A stretch of DNA of 64,000 nt from Leuctra nigra (lineage: Eukaryota; Arthropoda; Insecta; Plecoptera; Leuctridae). Location: NCBI GenBank assembly GCA_934045905.1, contig OW203762.1:19810345-19874344 (forward strand), in the 5' to 3' direction. A model generated the notes under the pieces. That model saw nothing but the letters and a program-made list of their open reading frames with translations, made no database searches and was not told the DNA's origin. This document shows, in pieces, positions 47,666-57,349 of this stretch (positions are counted from its first letter, which is position 1; every line of letters begins with the position of its first letter). The position numbers and the translations under genes were made by a program.

Positions 47666-49000
47666 TCCATAACGGTCACGTGCTAGCTTGCTAGGTACAC
47701 TCTCATTCAAAATGCAGTACCTACAAAACGTGCCTCTGATCCAGACACGTGCATGTAGGCACTAATTTTGAATGCGAATGTACCTGGAAAAAATACGTTT
47801 CATTAAGACATAATTAATTGCAAACGTGAGTGACACGAGAAACGGGATTTTTTCACAATTTCGGAGAGTGGGCGTTGCCATACGAAAAAAATAATCCAGG
47901 TATTTTCTTCCAGGGTCAATGTATTAGTTCACAGTTCACGGAATATTTCACAACAGTTGTAATTTGTTATGTCAACTAGAAGAACAGTAGGTACCTACTC
48001 AAACACATTAGAAATGCATTTAAATGGTCAAATATTAATTAAAAAAAAAATAGCCGGTATATTATAAAGTTAATCAGTGGTTATTGGAAGTTATTTTATC
48101 TCGCCATGTTTCCCTATTGTTTGAAAGCTGTTCCACTGACCTGACACATTACCTAAGGTACCTCCTACTGTTTTTATTTTTAACGCATTTTTATTTGGAG
48201 GAAATATTTTGGGATCATTTGAAATCCTCAACTTGACTGTCACATAATGGGGAAGTCTCGTGAAATTCAGATTTCAGAATAATAGACCATTATTTTATGA
48301 AAGTTGATTATGTTGCTGAACACAGATGTGATTTTATTTTTGCTGTGGGATGAATAGTTTTCAAGGAATGAATTAACAAAGTTTGATTACTTTTAACAGG
48401 AAAATTTACAGAAAATTGACAGATGATCCACAATGGTAACACATTAGTGTAAGTGGATTCTTGTAATACGTCGTTTTTCCCGCCAAAAGTCCCATTATAA
48501 TTGAATTTCATTTGCATGAATTAATTTTTAACATTTCGCGGGTGACAAATGTCAGTAATTATTTGCGTTGATATTTAAAAACTTACTGGAACAAAATTTC
48601 TAGAGACTTAAGTATTACAGGTACCTTATTCATAAAAAAATGAAGAAGGATAAAAAGATCCATAATTTTTGTTTATGAATCGGTTGTTGGATTTTGAAAT
48701 TAGCAATTATTTTTTGATAATCTCTTACAGGACGATTGAATCGTTTCAATAATAATTTTTTCACGTACTATTCCCTACTTACTTAGGTACTATATTGTTT
48801 TGATAAATTACAAAAAATAAAATGCTACACATAGGAGATTCACTGCAATTGAATTTTAGGAATAATAAAGAGCAGGAAAACACACGAAAATTAAAAAAAA
48901 AAAACAGTTTCATATAATATAAACGTATATTATTGTAAAAGATTATACTACCATATCACTTAAAATTTTTAAATGTCCTTCAACCTTCACACGTCACATA
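47666..49000. other. AT-rich stretch, possibly intronic
   Basis: No exon or repeat recognised. It lies downstream of the candidate minus-strand exons and may be intron or flank. Confidence 0.35.
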
Positions 49001-49029
49001 GTATCAAAACATTCTGAGGTAGGTACTAC

Positions 49030-49161
49030 CTGGCAGTGAGTCTGGCACGCTGTCTCTTTATCGACAAGACACAATTCGGATTTTACTTCACTCACGGATA
49101 TGTTGGCACAATTTTTCATCTTCAGTTTTTCAAGAAAATGAATGCACTTGAATACGTATTT
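49030..49161 (-). CDS. Possible internal exon of an unidentified gene
   Basis: Minus strand, 44 codons in phase 0, from AAATACGTATTC to TGCCAG|GTAGTA. The peptide KYVFKCIHFLEKLKMKNC is followed by NISVSEVKSELCLVDKETAC and ends QTHCQ: Cys-rich with one N-glycosylation sequon, which suggests an extracellular part. To stay open it needs the acceptor ...GATGAAAG at 49162-49163. The stronger TTTTTTCAG acceptor 7 nt upstream would bring in a stop in this frame, a clear weakness. The phase fits the donor of the exon at 49971-50160. Confidence 0.35.
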
Positions 49162-49277
49162 CTTTCATCTGAAAAAATAAAATTGCAAAGTATTTAGGTA
49201 ATGTACCTTGTACTAATAATGTTCGCAAGATATTTGCAATTATTTATTATTGTAGGTACAGATTCTAACCTAAACAA

Positions 49278-49430
49278 GATTTATACAAGATCTTGAAAAG
49301 TTTAGCAAGATCATGCAGCGTATTGTTAGAAGTGTTTTTTATTTTTTGTGTAAATTTTTATTCGGTCAGACCAATGAAAGTCCAACATTTACAAGATCTT
49401 GTTATCAGTAAGATCTTGTTAATTTTGTCA
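49278..49430. repeat. Patch of AAGATCTTG motifs
   Basis: ACAAGATCTTG occurs at about 49287 and 49391 and AAGATCTTG at 49411, plus AGCAAGATCATG at 49306. They resemble the units of the 33.5-35.1 kb element, but no end motif is present. Confidence 0.4.
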
Positions 49431-49970
49431 ATATTTAACACTATTATTATGCTATGCTCAAAAGAATTTGCCGATTTAATGGCCAGATACTGGATTCCAT
49501 CCATAAATTATTAGCACACGGTCTTGTGGTGTCGAGGACTGACATCCGCAATCTTGTGGATGCAACTTCTTTTGAGCATGAGGCTGCCTAGCAAATAGTT
49601 TCTACCTACTACACAAGAACTATTTATGTAAATAACTGCAATAGCAGATAGCTACAAATAACAGTCTTTACAAAAATTTTAAAAATTGAATTTTTGGCAC
49701 AGAGTGATCCCTAAAAAAAAGAAAGATAGATACAATGAAGAATTTGTAAATTGATAGGATAAACTTCTTGGCAATGAATAATACAAAAATCACTTTTGTG
49801 TTGTGTGACCTGCCACAATAATCACTTGAGGTAAAATTATTACCATTAGGTAGTACACTATTTATTTAAAACCCCAATAAAAATTTGAAACATTCTATAT
49901 TGCATAAATGTGATTTATAGGTAAGGTTAGAGGAAATACTACACATATAAAATACTAAAATGTGGCTTAC

Positions 49971-50160
49971 CATCAGAGAGTTCTGAATCATTACATCTGT
50001 AGGGTAGGTAACATTTAATCCATTAACTCGATGAAGTCCCAAGTCCTGTGCATCTTCAGAATTCTCGCTAATTTGCCAAGAAGTAAATTTACTTTTTAAT
50101 TGAAGTAGGTAGGCAATTAAATCGACTCTAGAATAAGAGCAGGGCAAGTTCACGGTGAAT
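49971..50160 (-). CDS. Probable internal exon of an unidentified gene
   Basis: Minus strand, 190 bp, with a good acceptor (GTAGGTTCTACAG, AG at 50161-50162) and a consensus donor CTGATG|GTAAGC (49965-49970). One base completes a codon, then 63 codons are open: FTVNLPCSYSRVDLIAYLLQ, a hydrophilic middle, HRVNGLNVTYPT and MIQNSLM at the end. The Cys and the NVT sequon are compatible with a secreted or extracellular segment, but I do not recognise the family. A longer open reading past the donor is just read-through into the intron. A minus-strand donor at 51384-51389 (ATTGAAG|GTGAGT) may mark an upstream exon, though its frame does not join directly, so another exon is needed between them. Confidence 0.55.
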
Positions 50161-50827
50161 CTGTAGAACCTACAAAAAGTAAGGTGAAAGTTAGCAACTC
50201 AAATTAATTTCCTCTCAGCCATTCCGTGTTACGGGTGTACGGTTGTAAGATGCTATGTTCAGCATCTTATTCATCAAAATAAAAATAGTTAGGATCATTG
50301 TGCAGCCTTCTAAATTTTTTATGTAATTTACATGGTTCGACACGAAATTTAAATTTAAATGCGGTCCCACAATTTTACTGATAACAAAATAACTATTCAA
50401 ACTTAAAAAAAAACTGATTACATATTTGGAATCAGCAAGAAAATACCATGAATTTAATATAAAAACATGCTGATTTATTTACATTTAATAATTCAGCAGT
50501 CATATGTATTATGTGGCATATGTCTGCATTCGCATGGAATGGCTGCTCTCTTACCACCGGCGCGTTAGAGGAAATTCAAAAGTGCGGTTTATTTTTTTGG
50601 ATGACAACATTCAATCTCAAAAATTTTACTACGTATTTGAATGGAGCGGGACCACCATTCAATGTATGTATCTACTACCTCCAACAAGAATGTAATTTCC
50701 ATGCAACATAATTTTTACTTTCGGATCACAACAAAAATGTTTGTTATTGGCCTTGTAAGGTACCTACATAAACAAAAATAATTGCTGTATATCTAAAATC
50801 CTTGATAAAGTTAAATAATTAAATATA

Positions 50828-51049
50828 ATGAAAATATTTACCACTCTGCTCGGTTCGGTTCTTAATGTTTCGGCTCGGTTTGACGATACAGCTTGGTTCG
50901 CTCGCAGGACGAATACGCGCTTTGTTTCTGGAGTTCAATATCTTAATAGCCTATTTTCTTCCAGAGTAGATTCACCTTTAACAAGTAACATTATTAAAAC
51001 TGCAGTAGGTGCCTTGGTAGGTATGTGGGATGGTTATTGGTTAATGTAG
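50828..51049 (+). CDS. Possible short ORF (73 aa), unidentified
   Basis: True ATG at 50828 in an AATATAATGA context, 73 codons to TAG. It starts MKIFTTLLGSVLNVSARFDD and ends ALVGMWDGYWLM. The N-terminus is weakly signal-peptide-like. No known domain. It lies on the strand opposite to the candidate exons at 49-50 kb, so it may be a chance frame in a GC-richer patch. Confidence 0.2.
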   Translation: MKIFTTLLGSVLNVSARFDDTAWFARRTNTRFVSGVQYLNSLFSSRVDSPLTSNIIKTAVGALVGMWDGYWLM

Positions 51050-51389
51050 GGTGAAAATATTCCCAAAATAGGCGGAGGTACGTACTAGGTACCTACAGGT
51101 AGGGTTCCTACTGACTACTACCACTGATATGTATAGACTACCACGCCAAGCAAACTGTTTACCTACTTTATTTATTTTATAAATACCTAAACTACCTAGT
51201 TACCTAGGTCCTACCTAGTTGGAAATTTTACTTTGCATAAATTGCTACATTTCAAAAATGTACATGTGAGGTTAATGTTTACTGAACATTGGTCACACTA
51301 CCTATTGGTTTATTAGTATCCCCAGCATACAAAACTAAAGTAACAACGATTAATGCCTGGATACTTAAGTAGTTGTGATGAAGACTCAC

Positions 51390-51409
51390 CTTCAATGGGT
51401 TGTATGGCT
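51390..51409 (-). other. Candidate splice-bounded segment (upstream exon end)
   Basis: On the minus strand a strong pyrimidine-rich acceptor (GGATTTTCATCACAG) is followed after 20 nt by the consensus donor ATTGAAG|GTGAGT. Either a micro-exon or the end of a longer 5' exon starting near 51850, where the DNA is CpG-richer. It does not keep frame with the exon at 50160 directly. Confidence 0.3.
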
Positions 51410-51537
51410 CTGTGATGAAAATCCAAACAAAAGAGGCACAACAAAACTGTAATTATTTCACGATTTGTGTCACATTAAATGGTTTGAACTGAGACAAACT
51501 ATTCAGCAGTGAACACGCATTCACGGACACAGATAAT

Positions 51538-51728
51538 AATAGACCACATTTTAAATTATCTAGTTAGCTCTGCTTTTAAAAAAAATTCATATGCAGTACC
51601 GTGATCCTCATATCTATTAGTGTTTTTCAACAATGGATCATAACATGAATAGATATTAGGATCACGGTACTGCATATGAAATTTTTGGAAAAGCAGAGCT
51701 AACTAGATAATTTAAAATGTGGTCTATT
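51538..51728. repeat. Long hairpin with 81-bp arms
   Basis: Left arm 51538-51618 starts AATAGACCACATTTTAAATT; right arm 51648-51728 is its reverse complement with only a few mismatches; the loop is 29 nt. Termini have no clear target-site duplication. Near-identity of the arms indicates recent origin. It may be a fold-back MITE, and transcription would give a dsRNA hairpin. Confidence 0.9.
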
Positions 51729-52048
51729 GAAATCACATTCAAAATCACTCAAAAGGACGTAAACTACACACTCATGACACTCTGTAAAATATCAACAAAC
51801 GTCAAACGCCGCGTTTGAAATGAAGAAGGGAGAACGGAAACAAGTTGATTCACGAAGATGGCCGACTGCCGAGTTCATAAAAGAAACTTTACTAATAACG
51901 TTTAAAATGGTATGAATACTTTGCTTTGGAATTGTAAACATATTTATTCTTAAATCAATATATCCATGTGAAATGTAGATGTAATTATTATAGAAATGAA
52001 GTTATAAATATGAAAAAAATAAGTCATTAGAGCAGCTCAAATTCAAAC

Positions 52049-52252
52049 AGTCGTAGCGCCCGCGCGGGCCGTCCCTAGCCATTCCCGGGCGGGACCAAGA
52101 CGGGACATTCCTAGAAATTTTACAGCCAGATAAAACGGATCGGTTGGGCTCCGTTGGGCAGGCCCAGGGCATGCCCTAGTAGTTCCCGCCCGGGACGTCC
52201 CACTTGGGCGCTAGATGGGCAGAAGCCCGGGCCGCCCAGTGTTTGTAGGGAT
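52049..52252 (-). mobile_element. GC-rich repeat element B, inverted relative to A
   Basis: Ends with CCCAGTGTTTGTAGGGAT (52233-52250), the reverse complement of the start of element A. Next to it are similar but not identical GC-rich motifs (CCGGGCGGGACC, CCCGCGCGGGCC, CCCGCCCGGGACGTCCC). A and B may be two independent insertions or the two ends of one 4.9-kb element. Confidence 0.55.
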
Positions 52253-52259
52253 GGAGGAT

Positions 52260-54185
52260 ATCAGGGGGATATTTATATTAAATTTGCTTTAGTTTTGTTT
52301 GTTATGGCTGAAAAAATAAACTTGTAACTAAATTTCAATCTAATTTGTTTCTCCTTTTTCACTGCCCTATGGAAACACCTTGTAAACGAACTTCAAAATC
52401 AAAAAGTGCATCTAAAAAGTTTCTGTCAGAAGTGGCTCCATCACGTATAGCTTATTTGATCGAATAGAGATATATACTATGGTCCCTCCTCTGAATTCAT
52501 TTGCATTTAATTTCATTCTTATCTACTTAAAAAATTGGTAGGTACTTCATACATTTCTGAAACTTGAAAAATTCATGGATGCTCAAAAAGAATGTAGTAT
52601 AGTCTCTTGGTACGTAGACTGATCGCAGTAAAAATAATGTTTCCCAATATGTGTATCAATTCTATCAGACAGAATTGGATTGAGGTCTGATCGAAGAGAT
52701 GAGATACTCTGATTCAAGGAGATATTTGTGTCAACAGGCTGATAGACATCTCATCCGAGGTTATGAGTTATCAATAGAAGATTCCATTCTCAATAGTCCT
52801 TCAATCAATAACACTTTTAAGATGTTTGATAGCAGAATTATTATCGATAGTTCATTTCTTGTGCCCATAATGTCACGTATGCCATAGCATAGAAAATTGT
52901 ACAACATCACTTTTTTATCCAATTGAAACGATTATGGATTTGTTTCCAGTGAACATTTTTTGTTAGACCTTTTTTATATTTGTATAATTGAAAACGCTTC
53001 CGTTTGAGCAGTGGTTTGGATCGATACGGTATTGACGCCACAATAAAATAAAATAATCCAAACTAGGTGTCTATTGAATGTATTTCTCTTCATCAAAGCT
53101 ATTGAAGCACGTCCTAATCAAGGCTATGATGTAGTCAAGAGGGGACATAAAAAATGACGTCAGTGTGTCATTACATTGTAAAAAAACATTCAAGGGCAAG
53201 ACAGATAAGATTCTATGTCTAACATGAGGACGCTGGTTATACTAATTGTTAAGTCTACGACATGATCTAAATGAGTCAGTTTGCTGGTATACTAAAATAA
53301 AACGCATTATTGATAAGAGAAAACGATTGTGGCACTGATAAAATGCTTTGTGTCCTTAATTCTGTACCTCAGAGGTAGAAGGCCGGCAGTCCATTTTCTC
53401 GATTATGCGTTGCGCTTGCATCCTTTATGGTTGCACACACCTTTTTGAGCTCTATCAATTGACATTTGACATTTGACTGATGCCAACAAATACTTTTATA
53501 TTGAAGTATTCTCTTACACAATGACTCCTTTCACCATTACAAATATGATTATAAAAGCAGAATTACTGGTTTATGAGCTGCACCTCAAGAATCATTGAAA
53601 TTGACATTACTGCCTTCTAACTCTGAGGTACCTACACAGAATTGTATATTGAGCTTGGATTAGAAGGATGCTGTATAAAAGCCATTTTATAGAAGTTGTA
53701 CCTGCGAAGGCAATACGATACAATACAATACAAGTTATTTTGTTGCGTTCAAGTAGCACAGCGTGAGATAAGAAAGTGCATAATATGTATAGATACTTGA
53801 AATATGAAAGTACAAGGGATCTAGGTACTTAACACTTCTTTTGAAATTGATTAGACGAATCAGATTTGGGATTTTATCTAGAAATTGCCTCTATTTAGGT
53901 GAACTGATCCTTTTTCTTCCATTATCGAATTTATACCCCAAAATGAATAGGACAGAAATTGATGAATAAGATTATCAAGTTACTTTTCAGCACTTTATTT
54001 AAAAGGTAACACTTAAATAACAGTGGTTCTGCCCCCTTTTCAGAGTAGTTCAGAATATATTTTCCCTTTTCAATTTTCTATTTTAGTCTAACTTGAACTC
54101 TTAATAATACAAATAACTCGCGTTTTACTTGTACCTAAGTATCTGTACAGTGTTCTTCCATAGAAAAACATGAAACACTGTATCG
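52260..54185. other. Non-coding stretch
   Basis: AT-rich, no gene or repeat recognised. A short plus-strand ORF at 52699-52887 has an ATG but no other support. Confidence 0.4.
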
Positions 54186-54189
54186 CTCG

Positions 54190-54439
54190 AAGCAATGGGG
54201 GACCCTCAGACACATGCCGGTCCGGGCCGCAATGTTTGAAATTCAAAAGTGGATTTGGGCCATCTATCTATGCGTTTTGGGAATAGTTTTCGTCGAATTG
54301 ATATTTGGTCACGTATCTCTATAAAATTATAAGAATTTGTTTAAAAAAATACATTGTATTTTTACGCACGCTGTCTCCCCGAAGCAATAAAATCACCCCT
54401 CCCCCTATTGGAAAATTTCCCACAGGTTGAGAACCACTG
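54190..54439. mobile_element. Truncated hAT-like fragment
   Basis: Ends with GGTTGAGAACCACTG, the reverse complement of CAGTGGTTCTCAACC, an end sequence well known from hAT (Charlie-type) families. GGTCCGGGCCGCAATG at about 54221 fits such interiors. The opposite end is not found. The upstream repeat of CTCTATAAAAT at 54317 is probably chance. Confidence 0.45.
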
Positions 54440-55220
54440 CTCTATAAAATAAAACAGTAACAGTACCTGACTATTTCTTGCACCTTGTCTACAAAGTTTT
54501 GAAACTTTTAATATTCGTTCGTTATTGTATCATCCTCAATAATATCTAAAAATTAGATGGGGTACATGAACTAAGTTCTGAGATATTCACACTTGAACAT
54601 TATAATATACTTTAACATTGGAAGGGGGGGGGGGGGGGGGGGGGGGTAAAAGGGACAGTTTAATTTTTCCCCCTCATCTATGGAACTATGTTCCCATAGT
54701 TGAGAATTTTGCCAAAAACTAAAATTAATAAAAATATATTCATAAATGTTAGTACCACTTTTCTGATATTCCCATAAGAGCAATACAAATATTTCAAAGA
54801 TAAAACATTGACTGCCAAAATTAATTATATTTTCATGTTTCAACCTTATTAATATCCACAAATCGTTATAAATTTTAAAATTCGAATGAATCACTTCTCA
54901 TATTTTAGTATTGACTTGTATCGAGGTCATGTTTTCATCGAAACCATCGATAAAGGCCACTATCAGGTGCAATCAGGTGAAAATCTGATGACCCAATATG
55001 CGAGTGAGCATCAATAAATTAAATTAGCAGAGAGTTTAAAGTTTAATTTTATTGTTTCGTATTCAATGACAAAAACAAACAAGACTATTCACGACTGACA
55101 TCAGAATTAATTATGCAAACGACACTAAATTTGGAATGTTAGTAATCTTATGCGTCGTTATGAGTAATGAAATGAGAGTATTTATTCTCGGGTTATTGTT
55201 GACACAAAACGAAGGCAGAA
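54440..55220. other. Non-coding stretch with G23 run
   Basis: Contains a run of 23 G at 54624-54646; no gene recognised. Confidence 0.45.
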
Positions 55221-55228
55221 GTCTGAGC
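55221..55228. repeat. 8-bp target-site duplication, left (GTCTGAGC)
   Basis: Identical to 55993-56000. Confidence 0.93.
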
Positions 55229-55992
55229 TAGGGATGGAGCGAACCTGGATTTTGATATCGACTATCGATATCATTTATATATCGATATATATCGATATAT
55301 CGATATCGCGTTATATCGATATATTGAAATATTGAAATATTGATATATTGAAATATTGAAATATCGATATATTGAAATATTGAAATATCGATATATTGAA
55401 ATATTTCAATATCGATATATTGAAATATTGAAATATCGATATATTGAAATATTGAAATATCGATATATTGAAATATCGAAATATTGATATATGACAATAT
55501 TATATATCGATTTAGGTATGGAAATATTGATATATCGCATAAATGCCTTAAATTGCTCCTAAAACTGCTAGGAAATTCAAAAGAAAATTTAAATAGAAAT
55601 AACACAGCCGTTCCAAAATATAGGGTCACCGGCCAGATAAGAAAGAAAATGTGAATAATCTGAGAAATTGTCGTAAAATCTGATAAACGCTGCACTGCAA
55701 ATATGAATTATTTTGTCATTGTAGGTATAAACTTCAATTAAGAATATAGTTTTATCATACGGTAACGCTTCGATATATCGATATTTCAATATATCGATAT
55801 TTCAATATTTCGATATTTCAATATTTCAATATATCGATATTTCAATATTTCGATATTTCAATATATCGATATTTCAATATTTCGATATATCGATATTTCA
55901 ATATATCGATATTCAATATATTCAGGTATGGATATTTCGATATTTTTTTGATATCGATATATATCGATATATCGATATTTTCTCCATCCCTA
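55229..55992. mobile_element. hAT MITE made of ATATCGATAT-type repeats (764 bp)
   Basis: TIRs TAGGGATGGAG and CTCCATCCCTA are perfect over 11 bp and flanked by the perfect 8-bp duplication GTCTGAGC, diagnostic for hAT transposition. Two arrays of TATCGATATATTGAAATAT-type units (55251-55515 and 55768-55979) lie in inverted orientation around a unique core (about 55516-55767). The whole element could fold into a long imperfect hairpin. Open frames reading repeated Ile-Phe-Gln-Tyr-Ile-Asp are artefacts of the repeats. Confidence 0.93.
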
Positions 55993-56000
55993 GTCTGAGC
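55993..56000. repeat. 8-bp target-site duplication, right (GTCTGAGC)
   Basis: Identical to 55221-55228. Confidence 0.93.
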
Positions 56001-56215
56001 CATGTCTGTTCCTTTGCAGTGTCAGCTTCATAAGACGTCATGTCAGCACAATTGGAGCATATTCTGCACTGCGATAACGAAGCGACAGGAGTTGCAGTGC
56101 TTGCATCAACTAATACTTGGAAAACTGTCTGAGAAATATGAACTGCGCTGTTTGCTGATACGACAGAATGAATAGACATAGACAGGGTTGAACTCCATTT
56201 GTTTGATAAGCAATG
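56001..56215 (-). CDS. Open frame interrupted by the hAT MITE; coding status uncertain
   Basis: On the minus strand a frame is open for about 70 codons and contains MSIHSVVSANSAVHISQTVF, then SQCRICSNCADM (CX2CX2C) and AKEQTWLRL, running straight into the MITE. The opposite strand is also open from a good acceptor (TTCCTTTGCAG, 56026) for about 50 codons ending CLLIRQNE. Both cannot be assumed coding. If either is an exon, the MITE broke (minus) or landed just upstream of it (plus). No family recognised. Confidence 0.25.
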
Positions 56216-56693
56216 CGTACCTAGGTAATTATTAATTCTTCAATTATTGCTAAATTACCTTACTTCCTTCATTCCTTCTATATCACATAGAAGAATGTTT
56301 GTCCGTCTGACACACAGACACAGTGTCTGTCTGTCTGTTTTCTTCAAGCACTCTCTGAAAGAAGAGAGTGGCACCATATTCGTTGAATTTTCGTTCTGCA
56401 TTGTATCTAAAATAACATAAGTGATATTTTTAAGCAAAAAAATGTTATATTCATTAAAAAACAGTAAACACAAAGTAATTTGTAACATCAATGACGCACG
56501 TTAGCTGCGGCTTGTCAAGTTCAGTTGACAAATTTACTTGATTTGTTACTGACAAAGATTTAGATTACCTGCTCTTATTTTTACACAGAAAACTATTTCA
56601 CTTGATCACGATTTGACATTCTCTTGCAAATATCTGAATTTCGTGAAATAGCATTAAAAACATTTTGACAGTTTTTCTTCATTTGTTTCCAAA

Positions 56694-56804
56694 TGGCGAA
56701 CTTGAATATCGGCCTCCTGGATGTCAGTCCGCTGAACATTCAATCAATGATCAACAATTTAGAAGGCAGTGATTTGAGACACCGAGCGTCAATGAGGGGA
56801 TGAG
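56694..56804 (+). CDS. Possible short ORF (36 aa)
   Basis: ATG in strong context (CCAAATGGCG), reading MANLNIGLLDVSPLNIQS and ending RASMRG before TGA. It could be a short ORF or the start of a first coding exon, but I see no strong donor. Not recognised. Confidence 0.2.
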
Positions 56805-57130
56805 ACGATCGGTATTCCAGCGAACACCCGGTCGACGAGACTTATGGAAAGATTACCATTGACGATCAGTCATGGAAATAATACGCATTCGGAAAACATC
56901 GGTTTTCGAGCGGCAATTTTGAAATCTGGAACTATTTTTGAAATCTTATGTTTGCCTCAAATTTTTAAAATGAATTTCGAAAATTTGTAGTTTTACAATA
57001 AGATATTTCATTGCGAACAACATTTTAGAATGCTGTAAATCACCAATTTCAAATGGAAAAATTATAAAATTAAATAACCAAAATGCTCATTAAGTAAGTA
57101 GGTAGGTACCTACTAATTAATGTTGATATT
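56805..57130. other. AT-rich flank of the large hAT element
   Basis: Nothing recognised apart from GTAGGTAGGTACCTAC near 57098-57113. Confidence 0.4.
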
Positions 57131-57138
57131 AATACCAC
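57131..57138. repeat. 8-bp target-site duplication, left (AATACCAC)
   Basis: Identical to 62063-62070, directly flanking the CAGTG terminus. Confidence 0.95.
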
Positions 57139-57349
57139 CAGTGTCGGACTGGGGTAACATTTCTTACCGGGCAACAGATTAAAAACCGGCCCACGGTAAA
57201 AAAGCGGCCCATTTTCAGAATGAGTTTTTTTGGCAAAACTATGCTACAAGCCAGCGGCAGGCGCGTAGGAACTTTATTTTGGGTGGGGGTTAAAATTATC
57301 GGTGATCAATGAATGTAAGGAAAAGGTAGTGCGCTGCCACAAGGGGGAC

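Noticed and set aside
47366..47710. Several overlapping Gly/Pro/Arg-rich open frames on both strands
   Set aside because: They follow from extreme G+C content and tandem repeats in element A; three frames are open at once.
50215..50400. Upstream exon for the 49.97-50.16 kb exon
   Set aside because: An acceptor-like site and open frame exist, but no donor gives the required phase.
54317..54450. Target-site duplication CTCTATAAAAT around a short hAT
   Set aside because: The left copy is not next to a hAT terminus and the length is not 8 bp; probably chance in AT-rich DNA.
55228..55695. 155-codon open frame reading repeated Ile-Phe-Gln-Tyr-Ile-Asp
   Set aside because: It is the translation of the ATATCGATATTTCAATA repeat arrays of the hAT MITE.
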